NCBI GenBank assembly: GCA_937981995.1
Contig: CALJNC010000025.1
Span: 1-41,514, forward strand
Direction: 5' to 3'
DNA: 41,514 bases
From: an uncultured Chitinophagaceae bacterium
GTDB lineage: Bacteria > Bacteroidota > Bacteroidia > Chitinophagales > Chitinophagaceae
Part shown: piece by piece, positions 25,312 through 34,470 of the stretch
How positions within the stretch are numbered: the first letter of the stretch is position 1
Layout of the letters: each line of letters starts with the position of its first letter
Position numbers and translations under genes: made by a program
Notes under the pieces: model-generated
What the model was told of the DNA's origin: nothing
The model's database searches: none
The model's input: the letters and a program-made list of their open reading frames with translations, nothing else

Positions 25312-26850
25312 ATGAACAATATAGATAAACTTAAGCAGAAGAAAGCAGAAGCACTTTTAGGTGGAGGGGAAAAACGAATAGCATCCCAGCATAAAAAAGG
25401 AAAATTAACTGCCCGCGAGCGAATTGATTTATTACTTGACAAAGAAACTTTTGAGGAGATCGGAATGTTAGTTACGCATCGCTCAACAGACTTTGGTATG
25501 GAAAAACAAAAATTCTATGGCGATGGTGTTGTAACCGGTTATGGAAAAATTAATGATCGTTTGGTTTATGTTTATTCTCAGGACTTTACAGTTTTTGGCG
25601 GTAGCTTAAGCGAGACACATGCCAAAAAAATATGCAAAATAATGGACCTTGCTATGGAGAATGGCGCTCCCATTATTGGATTAAATGATAGTGGTGGTGC
25701 ACGTATACAAGAAGGCGTTGTAAGCTTAGGTGGCTATGCCGATATTTTTTATAAAAACACAAGAGCCTCCGGTGTCATACCGCAGATATCTGCTATCATG
25801 GGACCTTGCGCAGGAGGTGCGGTATATAGCCCGGCCATTACAGATTTTATTATGATGGTTGAGCAAAGCTCCTATATGTTTGTAACCGGACCCAATGTTG
25901 TAAAAACAGTAACGCATGAAGAAGTTACGAGTGAAGACTTAGGAGGTGCCGAAGCGCATGCCAGTAAAAGTGGTGTAACCCATTTTACTGCTAAGCATGA
26001 AGCCGATTGTATTAAACAATTAAAAAAATTAATGAGCTACATCCCTCAAAACTGCGAGGACAAAGCTCCAATATATGAATATGAATTAGGCAATGAACAG
26101 CGTGCGAAACTAAATCACTTAATTCCTGAAAATCCTAATCAACCTTACGATATGAAAGAGGTTATTGAAGAGGTTGTAGATGAAGATTCTTTTTTTGAAG
26201 TACATAAACAATATGCCGAGAATATTGTTGTGGGCTTTGCTCGAATAGCTGGAAGAAGTATTGGTGTTGTAGCAAACCAACCAGCATCACTAGCCGGAGT
26301 TTTAGATATTAACTCTAGTAAAAAAGCCGCACGCTTCGTACGATTTTGCGATGCCTTTAATATCCCTCTTTTGGTATTGGTAGATGTACCAGGCTTTTTA
26401 CCAGGTACAGATCAAGAGTGGAATGGAATTATAAGCAATGGTGCTAAATTATTATATGCATTAAGCGAAGCTACTGTGCCTAAGGTTACAGTAATTACTC
26501 GTAAAGCCTATGGCGGAGCGTATGATGTAATGAATAGTAAACATATTGGTGCCGATTTAAATTTTGCTTTCCCTAATGCTGAGATTGCCGTAATGGGAGC
26601 CAAAGGTGCTTCTGAAATTATTTTCAGAAAAGAAATAGCGGCATCAGATAATCCTGAAAAAAAGCTTGCAGAAAAAGAAGCAGAGTATAAAGAAAAGTTT
26701 GCGAACCCTTATCGCGCTGCAGCTCATGGATATATTGATGAAGTAGTTGTACCTACAGACATAAGATTAAAACTGATTAAAGGTTTTAAAATGCTTGAGA
26801 ATAAGGTATGTAACTTACCAAGGAAAAAGCATGGGAATATTCCTTTGTAA
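25312..26850 (+). CDS. Acyl-CoA carboxylase beta subunit (propionyl-CoA carboxylase type)
   Basis: Carboxyltransferase subunit, 512 aa, expected to carboxylate propionyl-CoA to methylmalonyl-CoA using biotin on a separate alpha subunit. The start [16 protein letters not shown] and the core segments are typical: [64 protein letters not shown], and the end KHGNIPL. Both oxyanion-hole-like Gly-rich regions are visible ([19 protein letters not shown]). A methylmalonyl-CoA decarboxylase role is an alternative. No biotin carboxylase or biotin carrier gene is adjacent. Confidence 0.88.
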   Translation: MNNIDKLKQKKAEALLGGGEKRIASQHKKGKLTARERIDLLLDKETFEEIGMLVTHRSTDFGMEKQKFYGDGVVTGYGKINDRLVYVYSQDFTVFGGSLSETHAKKICKIMDLAMENGAPIIGLNDSGGARIQEGVVSLGGYADIFYKNTRASGVIPQISAIMGPCAGGAVYSPAITDFIMMVEQSSYMFVTGPNVVKTVTHEEVTSEDLGGAEAHASKSGVTHFTAKHEADCIKQLKKLMSYIPQNCEDKAPIYEYELGNEQRAKLNHLIPENPNQPYDMKEVIEEVVDEDSFFEVHKQYAENIVVGFARIAGRSIGVVANQPASLAGVLDINSSKKAARFVRFCDAFNIPLLVLVDVPGFLPGTDQEWNGIISNGAKLLYALSEATVPKVTVITRKAYGGAYDVMNSKHIGADLNFAFPNAEIAVMGAKGASEIIFRKEIAASDNPEKKLAEKEAEYKEKFANPYRAAAHGYIDEVVVPTDIRLKLIKGFKMLENKVCNLPRKKHGNIPL

Positions 26851-26880
26851 TTAGCATTTATCTTTTTTATTCAAATTAAT

Positions 26881-26888
26881 TATATTTA
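26881..26888 (+). promoter_or_regulatory. -7-like box TATATTTA of the GHKL/STAS cassette
   Basis: Seven of eight positions of TAnnTTTG, ending 4 nt before the first ATG of the cassette. The -33 position (26858-26861) has no TTG. The surroundings are very AT-rich, so chance is possible. Confidence 0.4.
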
Positions 26889-26892
26889 TATA

Positions 26893-27336
26893 ATGTTATT
26901 ACAAGCAAGCGCATTAGCAAAAAACCTCTCTTCAAGCGGTTCTTCTGATTCGATAATTTGGACTCTAATATTTATTAACTTTCTTACGGTTCTTTTTACC
27001 TCTTTTCTAAAGGACTTGTTTAGCAAGAATCTAGAATCCCGTAATGCTATTAAAATTGAGAAAGCTAAAAAACGATTAACAATTTACGAAACAGCATACA
27101 ATTATTTATGCATTTTAGAAAGTCATAGTATTGGAGTGCTGAAAAAACAAGAATATATTGAAGACTTGACAAATCTTCAAAAATTTTTGCATTCAAATGA
27201 ACTATATTTCAAGAAAAAAGAAATAGAAGCATTTAATGCAGCTCTAGATTATTTTACTCAAATTTATTCAGATTGGAATAAAAGGAATATTGACACTGAA
27301 TCGAAGAATAAAGAAAAAATTAAGAACTTATTTTAA
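26893..27336 (+). CDS. Small membrane-anchored helical protein, first gene of GHKL/STAS cassette
   Basis: 147 aa, family not recognised. One N-terminal transmembrane helix (SIIWTLIFINFLTVLFTSFL, about residues 21-40) follows a short Ser/Gly-rich extracytoplasmic start. The rest is a charged, helical, probably cytoplasmic region with coiled-coil character (KNLESRNAIKIEKAKKRLTIYE ... KKKEIEAFNAALDYF). Its TAA shares a base with the next ATG (TAATG at 27334-27338), so translation of the two is coupled. It could anchor the ATPase to the membrane or act as sensor. Confidence 0.7.
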   Translation: MLLQASALAKNLSSSGSSDSIIWTLIFINFLTVLFTSFLKDLFSKNLESRNAIKIEKAKKRLTIYETAYNYLCILESHSIGVLKKQEYIEDLTNLQKFLHSNELYFKKKEIEAFNAALDYFTQIYSDWNKRNIDTESKNKEKIKNLF

Positions 27337-28277
27337 TGCTCGAATTTGTATTTCCAAAACATATTACACCTAATTATTGCCATGAAGTGTTGAATAAGAT
27401 CGAGGAAGGCTTTAATCAAAAAAGTACTGATAAAAAAGAAGCAACAATTGACTTGACAAAAATAAAAAAGAGTTCTTTGTTAGGGGTATTAATATTTTAT
27501 AAATTTTTAGAATATTGCGTAAAAAATAATTGTTTTTTGCGCTCAACAGTACTAGGAACTGACAATGTAGAAAAAGAATGGGCAAGGTATGGATTTACAC
27601 CGCTTCTAAAGCCGTTATTTTCAAATAAAAGTTTAAAGGAAAAATATTATAACCAATTAGACATCCAATTTGAGGACAAATTTATTGTTGCTCCTCAACC
27701 TTTGCTTAGAGAAAATAACAACTCCAAAGAAGCTTTGAAATACAAATTCTTACCACAAATCAGAAGATATTATAAAGGTGATGAAAAAAAAGTCTCAATG
27801 ATTTTTAGCTGTTTAAGTGAAATAATATTGAACTTTTGGGAACATGCTAGAAAAGATACACATTCTATAATTGTTGCATATGGCACCAAAGACAAAATCG
27901 AAATAGCATGTGCCGATACAGGAGAAGGTCTTATTAGTAATTTAAAAAATTGTGACAGTATAATCAAGAATAAAAAAAATGAAATCATTAAAGAGGCTGT
28001 TAAACTAGGAATAACTTCAAAGGATAATACGAATCACATGGGATATGGCTTATTTATGTTGGACCAATTCACACGATTAGTTAAAGGTAAACTTCACATT
28101 TTCTCGGAGGGCGTAGAATACAGAAATTCTTTTGGAAAAATCTTAACTAAGGATTGTGGTTTTTGGCAAGGCACAATTGTGTATATCAACTTACCTTTGC
28201 GAAACCCTGTATCAATAACAGATATTGAAGAGATTAAAAATATTGAATTAACGGAAGTCAACTTAAATTGGAAATAA
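27336..28277 (+). CDS. GHKL ATPase with N-terminal STAS-like domain
   Basis: 313 aa. The N-terminal part (about 1-95; ATIDLTKIKKSSLLGVLIFYKFLEYCVKNN) resembles a STAS-type fold. From about 150 there is a GHKL (histidine-kinase/Hsp90/MutL) ATPase domain: N-box EIILNFWEHA (E162, N166), G1 box ADTGEG (D194, G196, G198), a lid with GITSKDNTNHMG, and G2 box GYGLF (G236-F240). There is no His-phosphoacceptor domain and no receiver. This is the domain set of anti-sigma-type switch kinases (RsbW/SpoIIAB) rather than of two-component kinases. Its neighbour encodes a STAS-like protein that would be its natural target. Start and stop both form TAATG junctions. Confidence 0.75.
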   Translation: MLEFVFPKHITPNYCHEVLNKIEEGFNQKSTDKKEATIDLTKIKKSSLLGVLIFYKFLEYCVKNNCFLRSTVLGTDNVEKEWARYGFTPLLKPLFSNKSLKEKYYNQLDIQFEDKFIVAPQPLLRENNNSKEALKYKFLPQIRRYYKGDEKKVSMIFSCLSEIILNFWEHARKDTHSIIVAYGTKDKIEIACADTGEGLISNLKNCDSIIKNKKNEIIKEAVKLGITSKDNTNHMGYGLFMLDQFTRLVKGKLHIFSEGVEYRNSFGKILTKDCGFWQGTIVYINLPLRNPVSITDIEEIKNIELTEVNLNWK

Positions 28278-28573
28278 TGAACACTAAAATACTAGTAAAT
28301 AGATTTGGCCCTATATTAAGTAATCAATCTGAAGGCCTTGAAATATATACCGAAATAAAAACTTGTTTGGATAATAGCAATAATATAGTTGAAATCGATT
28401 TATCTGGTGTAATATCAATGGCAACCTTTTGTGCTAAACAGATATTTGGCCAATTATTTATTGAATATGGTTCCGTTGTATTCAATAATCGAATAATAAT
28501 ATCTAATGCAAGTGGTGATTTAAAGTCAATAATTCGCCTTGGTATTAGAAATGCCATCGATACAAAAAACTAG
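28277..28573 (+). CDS. STAS-like (DUF4325) protein
   Basis: 98 aa from ATG 28277; an in-frame TTG 9 nt earlier is less likely because the ATG forms the TAATG junction with the ATPase stop. The sequence (FGPILSNQSEGLEIYTEI...VEIDLSGVISMATFCAKQIFGQLFIEYG...RIIISNASGDLKSIIRLGI) matches the DUF4325 STAS-like family: a beta-strand with DLSGV, then the helix that in anti-sigma antagonists carries the phosphorylated Ser/Thr. Here that site would be in ISMATF. Proposed role: phosphorylation target or partner of the GHKL ATPase. No sigma factor is nearby. Confidence 0.75.
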   Translation: MNTKILVNRFGPILSNQSEGLEIYTEIKTCLDNSNNIVEIDLSGVISMATFCAKQIFGQLFIEYGSVVFNNRIIISNASGDLKSIIRLGIRNAIDTKN

Positions 28574-28605
28574 AACTCTGAATATTTTGTTTTTAGAATA
28601 ATCTC

Positions 28606-28637
28606 TTGCAATTAGAATCAAGTTTGGCATAACTTCG
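28606..28637 (+). promoter_or_regulatory. Promoter of rocD (TTG-N21-TAACTTCG)
   Basis: TTG at 28606-28608, 21-nt spacer, TAACTTCG at 28630-28637 (one mismatch to TAnnTTTG), 4 nt before the ATG. The mRNA would be essentially leaderless. Confidence 0.6.
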
Positions 28638-28641
28638 CACT

Positions 28642-29871
28642 ATGCAAACAACAGCACAATCCAGTCAGGAATTTATAGAGATAGAGGAAAAGTATAACGC
28701 GCATAACTATCACCCATTACCCGTAGTATTATCTAAAGGTAAAGGTGCCAAAGTATGGGACGTTGAAGGAAAAGAATATTTTGATTTTTTGAGTGGGTAT
28801 AGCGCTGTGAACCAAGGTCATTGTCATCCCAAAATTATTGCAGCCCTTATTGAACAAGCGCAGAAATTAACGTTGACATCTCGTGCTTTTCATTCTGATA
28901 AATTAGGTGAATTTGCTAAATATATCACAGAGCTTTTTGGTTATGACAAAGTACTACCAATGAACTCAGGTGTAGAAGCTGTAGAAACAGCAATCAAATT
29001 AGCCCGTCGTTGGGGCTATGATGTTAAAGGTGTTGAAGATGGCAAAGCCAAGGTAGTTGTGTGCGATGGCAATTTTCATGGAAGAACCTTAAATGTAATT
29101 TCCTTTAGTAATGACCCTGATTCTCGCAAAGGTTTTGGCCCTTATATGCCGGGCTACGAAATGGTAGCATATAACAATGCGAGCGCTTTAGAAAAAGCTT
29201 TGGAAGCAGATCCAAATATTGTAGGATTTTTAGTAGAACCTATTCAAGGAGAAGCTGGTGTAAATGTACCAGACGAGGGTTATTTAACTGCTTGTGCTGA
29301 ATTATGTAAAAAACATAATGTCCTTTTTATGGCAGACGAAATTCAATGTGGTTTAGCCCGTACGGGTAAAATGCTATGTATAGATCATGAAAACATTACA
29401 GCAGATATATTAATACTTGGAAAAGCCTTAAGTGGTGGTGCAATACCAGTTAGCGCCGTATTATGTAATGATGATATTATGCTTACCATCAAACCCGGTG
29501 AGCATGGTAGCACTTATGGTGGCAACCCATTAGCTTGTGCCGTAGCTCAAACTTCGCTGCAAGTTTTGGTAGATGAAGATATGGCAAGTAAGGCAGATTG
29601 CTTAGGAGAATACTTCAGACAAGAAGTACGCAAATTAGAATCTAAATTTATTTCCTTGGTACGAGGAAAAGGACTTTTGAATGCGATTATCATAAAGCAC
29701 GAAGATGAAAAAGCAGCATGGAAACTTTGCCTTGAATTAAAAGAAAATGGCATGCTAGCCAAACCAACGCATGGAGATAAAATTCGTTTTGCTCCGCCGC
29801 TTGTTATTACCAAGGAAGAAATAGATGAGTGTGTAGGGATAATACATAAAAGCTTATCAATCTTGGAATAA
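28642..29871 (+). CDS. rocD: Ornithine--oxo-acid aminotransferase
   Basis: PLP enzyme converting ornithine and 2-oxoglutarate to glutamate-5-semialdehyde and glutamate (arginine/ornithine catabolism or proline synthesis). 409 aa, usual for RocD. Features: [43 protein letters not shown] at the start, [49 protein letters not shown], and the PLP lysine in [18 protein letters not shown], with [14 protein letters not shown] after it. All residues expected for an active enzyme are present. No rocA or proC lies next to it. Confidence 0.94.
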   Translation: MQTTAQSSQEFIEIEEKYNAHNYHPLPVVLSKGKGAKVWDVEGKEYFDFLSGYSAVNQGHCHPKIIAALIEQAQKLTLTSRAFHSDKLGEFAKYITELFGYDKVLPMNSGVEAVETAIKLARRWGYDVKGVEDGKAKVVVCDGNFHGRTLNVISFSNDPDSRKGFGPYMPGYEMVAYNNASALEKALEADPNIVGFLVEPIQGEAGVNVPDEGYLTACAELCKKHNVLFMADEIQCGLARTGKMLCIDHENITADILILGKALSGGAIPVSAVLCNDDIMLTIKPGEHGSTYGGNPLACAVAQTSLQVLVDEDMASKADCLGEYFRQEVRKLESKFISLVRGKGLLNAIIIKHEDEKAAWKLCLELKENGMLAKPTHGDKIRFAPPLVITKEEIDECVGIIHKSLSILE

Positions 29872-29934
29872 GCAAGTAGAAAAACCTTTCCTATTAAGAT
29901 AAAGGATTCTTTTAAAATAAACGTCTAAATATAT

Positions 29935-31992
29935 ATGAAAAAAAATATACTACTGGCGTTACTACTACTTAGCTGCCACTTAAACTTCTACGGTCAAGTT
30001 CACACGCAGTGCAAACCAGATAGCTTTGTAGTAATTGGAGAGGGCCTAAATGGTTTTTCTGCAGGACTACAAGGTGGCGATCGTTTTAGCAGAGACCATG
30101 ATCAAGCTGGCGATATTGACGGTGATGGTGTAATTGACCTTGTAGTTGGTGCTAGATCAGATGACGATGGAGCCACAGATGCTGGTGCAGTTTATATTCT
30201 ATTTATGAATAATGATGGCACTGTAAAATCTAACCAAAAAATATCAATGACTGCTGGAGGATTTAACGAAACGCTAAATGCAGGGAATTTCTTTGGATAT
30301 GGTGTGGCTGGTATTGGCGATTATAATGGAGATAACATACCTGATATAGCCGTTGCGGCATCCGCACCTCCTAATAATGCTCTTTATATTATTCATTTAG
30401 ATACAAATGGTACAGTAAAGAGCTATGTAAAAAACTCTAATGTAGTAGCCAATGGATTAACTGCTGTTGGAGACTTAAATAATGATGGAAGAATTGACCT
30501 AGTTGCGGGTAACCCTGGCTCCGATGCTGGAGGTACAAATCGCGGTGGTATTGCTATCATGTTTCTAAATGCAAGTTCTCAAATTAATAGCACGGTTACA
30601 ATTAATTCAAATCTGGGAGGTTTTGGCGCAGGACTAAGTAACGAAGATGCTTTTGGAGGAAGAGAAGTAGCTATGTTAGGAGATATTGACGGTGATGGAA
30701 ATAAAGAACTTGCAGTGGGAGCCTTTAGATCCAATAATGGAGAAGGTGCTATTTGGATACTTTCTTTAGATTCTGTTACATTCAATGTAGTTTCAAAAAT
30801 TCAGATTGCCGAAGGAATCAACGGATTTACAGATACCCTTACACAAGGTTCAAATCCTAATGGAAGTACTGGAGCAAACTTTGGCCATGCAATGACGGCT
30901 CCTGGTGACTTGAATGGCGATGGCGTACCTGACCTAATTACTGGAGCTAATCAACAAAGTGAAGGTTGGGTTTATATTTTATATCTAAATCCTGACAAAA
31001 CAGTTAAAACATATACGAAAATAAATAATACTGATGGTGGCTTTGATTTGACTCTTGCACCTGAAGAAAGGTTCTCTCGTTCTATCTCTTATATTGGAGA
31101 TTTAAGAGGAGACGGTAGTAAAGCAGTAAATATTGGTGGTGGAGCTGGTGGAACAGGCACCTTATACATATTATTCTTTGAAGCATGCGACTTTACCCCA
31201 GCTGTGGGATCTAATTTTTATCAAGGTGGCAATGTATTATTTACCAATTGGAACCATGCAGCTCAAACTGTTTCCGATTCTTTGACTCTTGAACAATGCG
31301 TAAACAAAGCATTTGAAACTGAGGCACCCTACATGACTTATAATTATAATGACGGCCGATGTGTATGTAAAGACTCAACGGCTACATTCGCTGTAAGTAA
31401 TGAAAACAGTACAGCCTTTACGAATAATTGTTTTGAAAACTTTGTAATACCACTTCCTTTGAACCTAGAAGATTTCAATGTTTCTATAAATAATTGTTCT
31501 GAAGCAAGTATTTTACTCACAGCTTATTTTGAAAACCCTAGAAGTTATTTAAATATTCAACGTGCTACTGATCGCTCTAATTCCAATTGGTTAAATGTTG
31601 GAGAGATTCATCCAAGATCTTTTAATCAATATGAACAATATGTTTTCCAAGATAATATTAATAATATCAAAGAAAATAAAATATACTATAGAGTTGAACA
31701 GGTAGATCCTAATAATCAAACATCATATTCTATTACTAGAAGTATTGAGAAAAATTGTGAATCAACACTTTTTGAGATTTACCCAAACCCTACAAATTCT
31801 AAAATCTTCATTAATGGTATTGATGAAATTGAATCAATTGGTCTTTATACAATTACCGGTACTAAAGTAGATTTAAATTTCAATAGATCCAATTTTGAAG
31901 TCGATATGAGTGAATTATCGAATGGCATTTATCTTCTAAGTATTGAAAATTCTGAAGGATTAATTATTAATACTAAGGTCCACAAAAACTAA
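29935..31992 (+). CDS. FG-GAP/integrin-type secreted protein with T9SS type A sorting domain
   Basis: 685 aa with a signal peptide (MKKNILLALLLLSCHLNFYGQ). Residues about 35-415 hold at least five FG-GAP/integrin-alpha-like repeats with calcium-loop motifs (DIDGDGVIDLVVGA; DYNGDNIPDIAVAA; DLNNDGRIDLVAG; DIDGDGNKELAVGA; DLNGDGVPDLITGA), forming a beta-propeller. A Cys-containing segment around 440-500 (LEQCVNKAF ... GRCVCKD ... NNCFENF) resembles a PAN/apple-type module. The C-terminal ~75 residues are a type A sorting tail (FEIYPNPTNSKIFINGI ... LSNGIYLLSIENSEGLIINTKVHK). It is predicted to be exported by T9SS to the cell surface and to bind an unknown ligand. Confidence 0.85.
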   Translation: MKKNILLALLLLSCHLNFYGQVHTQCKPDSFVVIGEGLNGFSAGLQGGDRFSRDHDQAGDIDGDGVIDLVVGARSDDDGATDAGAVYILFMNNDGTVKSNQKISMTAGGFNETLNAGNFFGYGVAGIGDYNGDNIPDIAVAASAPPNNALYIIHLDTNGTVKSYVKNSNVVANGLTAVGDLNNDGRIDLVAGNPGSDAGGTNRGGIAIMFLNASSQINSTVTINSNLGGFGAGLSNEDAFGGREVAMLGDIDGDGNKELAVGAFRSNNGEGAIWILSLDSVTFNVVSKIQIAEGINGFTDTLTQGSNPNGSTGANFGHAMTAPGDLNGDGVPDLITGANQQSEGWVYILYLNPDKTVKTYTKINNTDGGFDLTLAPEERFSRSISYIGDLRGDGSKAVNIGGGAGGTGTLYILFFEACDFTPAVGSNFYQGGNVLFTNWNHAAQTVSDSLTLEQCVNKAFETEAPYMTYNYNDGRCVCKDSTATFAVSNENSTAFTNNCFENFVIPLPLNLEDFNVSINNCSEASILLTAYFENPRSYLNIQRATDRSNSNWLNVGEIHPRSFNQYEQYVFQDNINNIKENKIYYRVEQVDPNNQTSYSITRSIEKNCESTLFEIYPNPTNSKIFINGIDEIESIGLYTITGTKVDLNFNRSNFEVDMSELSNGIYLLSIENSEGLIINTKVHKN

Positions 31993-32009
31993 GTCCCTTT
32001 TTATCATTT

Positions 32010-33236
32010 CTATTTCTGAAAGGATTCTTTTAACTGTCCTACAATTGCACCTGTACTCCAAGCATTTTGGAAGTTAAAACCACCCGTTACTCCATCAATA
32101 TCCAAAACTTCACCGGTAAAGTAGAGGTTAGGCACCACTCTACTTTCCATAGTTTTAGGATTTACTTCTTTAAGGTTTATTCCACCGCATGTTACAAACT
32201 CTTCTTTAAACGTTGTTTTACCTTTTACTTCAAATGACTGACCCACTAATAAAGCAATTAGTTTATTTTGTTCTTTGGATCCCAACTCACTCCATTTTTT
32301 GCCTTCTCGTATGTTTGCCTTTTCAATCAAGTACAGCCATAGTCTTTTAGATAATTTAAATGGATTTTTTGAAAATGTTTGCGCACCCATTTTATTTCTT
32401 ATTGTGTTCCAATCTTCTCTTAATTCATTTTCTGTTTGATTAATCCAATTTACTAATATTGAAAATTCATAGCCTACATCATGCAAAGCACGTGCTTGCC
32501 ATGCACTCAATTTTAATACACAAGGACCGCTTAATCCCCAATGTGTAATAAGTAATGGACCAATATCGCTTGCCTTTGATCCTTGTATACGAATATTTGC
32601 TTGCTCCAAACTCACGCCCATTAAATCTTTCAGATCCTTATTTCCTTTTATATTAAATGTGAAAAGCGATGGTACAGGCTCAATAACATTATGACCCAAG
32701 TTACGTAACCAATCAAACTGACTTGACTTAGGATAGCCTCCACATGCAATACATAAATAATCAGTATGGATAGAATTCCCATTAACTGACAATATAAAGT
32801 CATCCTTTTTTTTCTCAACAGCTGTCACAGCAGAAGACATTTGAACATGCACACCAAGTTGGTCAGCCTTTTTTGTCAAACAATCAATAATCGTTTGAGA
32901 AGAATTTGTGGTTGGGAACATTCTTCCATCAGCTTCAGTATGAAGATTTACATTATTTCTCTTAAACCAATCAATTGTTTCTTGCGGCCCAAATTGATAA
33001 AACACCTTCTTCAAAAAATTTTTCCCTCTAGGGTAATGTTCTAACAAATGGGGAATACTTTCTACAGCATGCGTCACATTACAACGTCCGCCACCACTTA
33101 CTTTTACTTTTTGTAAAAGCTTATTCTGCTTTTCTAATAAAACAACTTTTAAATCGGGGTAGTTTTCTTTTGCCTGAATAGCACAAAAGAATCCTGCGGC
33201 TCCACCGCCTATTACAATTAATTTCTTCCCTTTCAT
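32010..33236 (-). CDS. BaiN/HI0933-type NAD(P)/FAD-dependent oxidoreductase
   Basis: 408 aa flavoprotein of the HI0933/BaiN (RdsA) family. The N-terminal FAD motif IVIGGGAAGFFCAIQA is followed by KVSGGGRCNVTHA, the family signature, and the C-terminal GEVLDIDGVTGGFNFQNAWSTGAIVG that closes the FAD site. In gut bacteria BaiN reduces steroid double bonds; most members have no assigned substrate, so its reaction here is unknown. The gene overlaps hslR by 1 nt (TAATG), at the end of an acpS-hslR-baiN-like unit. Confidence 0.82.
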   Translation of the reverse strand: MKGKKLIVIGGGAAGFFCAIQAKENYPDLKVVLLEKQNKLLQKVKVSGGGRCNVTHAVESIPHLLEHYPRGKNFLKKVFYQFGPQETIDWFKRNNVNLHTEADGRMFPTTNSSQTIIDCLTKKADQLGVHVQMSSAVTAVEKKKDDFILSVNGNSIHTDYLCIACGGYPKSSQFDWLRNLGHNVIEPVPSLFTFNIKGNKDLKDLMGVSLEQANIRIQGSKASDIGPLLITHWGLSGPCVLKLSAWQARALHDVGYEFSILVNWINQTENELREDWNTIRNKMGAQTFSKNPFKLSKRLWLYLIEKANIREGKKWSELGSKEQNKLIALLVGQSFEVKGKTTFKEEFVTCGGINLKEVNPKTMESRVVPNLYFTGEVLDIDGVTGGFNFQNAWSTGAIVGQLKESFQK

Positions 33237-33607
33237 TATCCAAAGAAATCATCTAAGTCTCGGCGTTGTCTTTTTGTAGGCCTACCTACTTTACTTAATC
33301 TCTTACCAGTATAAAAACTAGCCGACATTGGCTTTTCAATTGTTTTTAATTCTTCGGGCGTATGATCAATATAATTTTTAATTGCTTCGGAGTATTGCAC
33401 TCGTTTTTCAATAAGTCCTGTCACTTCTATATTCCAAATGCGTGCATCCGTTTTTATATCTATTCGTTCTCCTATAGATACGGTACGTGATGATTTTAGG
33501 TTTTCTCCACCAATTTTTACTTTTCCTTTGGTACAAGCATTTGTAGCCATTGTACGTGTTTTAAAAACACGAATGGACCATAAGTATTTATCTATTCTTA
33601 CTTTCAT
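33236..33607 (-). CDS. hslR: S4-domain RNA-binding heat-shock protein Hsp15
   Basis: 123 aa. The S4 RNA-binding domain occupies the N-terminal half (MKVRIDKYLWSIRVFKTRTMATNACTKGKVKIGG...SRTVSIGERIDI) with a basic C-terminus (KRLSKVGRPTKRQRRDLDDFFG). Hsp15 binds stalled 50S subunits carrying nascent peptidyl-tRNA. It is joined to acpS and the flavoprotein gene through TAATG overlaps on both sides, so the three are one operon. Confidence 0.85.
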   Translation of the reverse strand: MKVRIDKYLWSIRVFKTRTMATNACTKGKVKIGGENLKSSRTVSIGERIDIKTDARIWNIEVTGLIEKRVQYSEAIKNYIDHTPEELKTIEKPMSASFYTGKRLSKVGRPTKRQRRDLDDFFG

Positions 33608-33981
33608 TACTTCTCTATAATTACATAAGCCATAGCATGCGTATCTGTATGCGATATGCTTACATGGATACTTTCAAATCCTTTTTTCTTAAATCGCTCT
33701 AATGTTTCTCCTGACAAGGAAACATCTGGATTGCCGTGTTCGTCTTTTATTGTTTCTATTTCGGGTAAGCGATGATTACCTATAAACTTTACACCATAGG
33801 CCTTTAAAAAGGCCTCCTTCACTGCCCAACGAGCAGCATAATGCATAGGAGGATTTTTTTGTCCATCGCAGTATTCAATCTCGTTTTGAGTGTATACATG
33901 CTTCTTAAAATCTTCGCTACGCCCAATTTTATCAGCAATTCGTGCTATTTCAACTAAGTCTGTACCAATTCCTGCTATCAT
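33607..33981 (-). CDS. acpS: Holo-[acyl-carrier-protein] synthase
   Basis: Transfers the 4'-phosphopantetheine arm of CoA to acyl carrier protein. 124 aa, usual length. N-terminal GIGTDLVEIARI carries the metal-binding Asp, ARWAVKEAFLKAYG is the second conserved motif with its Glu, and SISHTDTHAMAYVI is the third. A perfect TATCTTTG -7 box is 7 nt upstream of the ATG on the minus strand; the hpf gene is transcribed divergently. Confidence 0.93.
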   Translation of the reverse strand: MIAGIGTDLVEIARIADKIGRSEDFKKHVYTQNEIEYCDGQKNPPMHYAARWAVKEAFLKAYGVKFIGNHRLPEIETIKDEHGNPDVSLSGETLERFKKKGFESIHVSISHTDTHAMAYVIIEK

Positions 33982-33988
33982 TCATTTT

Positions 33989-33996
33989 CAAAGATA
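33989..33996 (-). promoter_or_regulatory. -7 promoter box TATCTTTG of acpS
   Basis: Exact TAnnTTTG match on the minus strand, 7 nt upstream of the acpS ATG. No clear TTG at -33 (TGA at that place). Confidence 0.55.
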
Positions 33997-34042
33997 CTGA
34001 TTGTTAAAAACGGAAATCATAGAAAAAATTACTTTTATTCAT

Positions 34043-34073
34043 TTGTTAATAAAACGTTTCTGCATTATCTTTA
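34043..34073 (+). promoter_or_regulatory. Promoter of hpf (TTG-N20-TATCTTTA)
   Basis: TTG at 34043-34045, exactly 20 nt spacer, TATCTTTA at 34066-34073. The 38-nt leader then runs to the ATG at 34112. Confidence 0.7.
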
Positions 34074-34111
34074 AAGGGAACGATATCTATTCACACTTAA
34101 AACGAAAATTT

Positions 34112-34417
34112 ATGGATGTAAGAATTAATACGCAGCGCTTCACTGCTGACCAGAAACTAACTAAGCACGTAAACGAAAAAATTTCTAAATTATCGACCTT
34201 TCATGATAAGATTACAACGGTTGATGTTTTCTTGAAATTAGATAATGTTGTGCATAATATAAAAGACAAAGTTGCTGAGATTAAGGTACACATACCTGGC
34301 CGCACGTTTTTTGTAAAAAATGAATCAAAAACGTTTGAAGCTAGTTTTGACGAAAGCCTTCAATCCATAACAACACAAATAAAACGCTACAAACAAAAAG
34401 CAATGTCTGTACACTAA
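34112..34417 (+). CDS. hpf: Short ribosome hibernation promoting factor
   Basis: 101 aa from ATG 34112; an in-frame TTG at 34001 would add 37 residues upstream of the promoter and is not used. The sequence MDVRINTQRFTADQKLTKHVNEKISKL...DKITTVDVFLKLDN...VAEIKVHIPGRTFFVKNESKTFEASFDESLQSITTQIKRYKQK matches the HPF/RaiA beta-alpha-beta fold. HPF binds 30S in stationary phase and helps form inactive ribosome dimers. It has no long C-terminal dimerisation domain, so it is the short form. A strong terminator follows. Confidence 0.88.
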   Translation: MDVRINTQRFTADQKLTKHVNEKISKLSTFHDKITTVDVFLKLDNVVHNIKDKVAEIKVHIPGRTFFVKNESKTFEASFDESLQSITTQIKRYKQKAMSVH

Positions 34418-34431
34418 ATATCTACTTATTT

Positions 34432-34457
34432 AAAGCCCGCTAATCATAGCGGGCTTT
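34432..34457 (+). terminator. Rho-independent terminator of hpf
   Basis: A perfect 11-bp stem (AAAGCCCGCTA / TAGCGGGCTTT) with loop ATCA, followed on the plus strand by ATTTTT. Confidence 0.9.
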
Positions 34458-34470
34458 ATTTTTACAATCA

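Noticed and set aside
29880-29920. Hairpin after rocD
   Set aside because: Only a 5-bp stem with a large loop and a weak T run; not strong enough to call a terminator.
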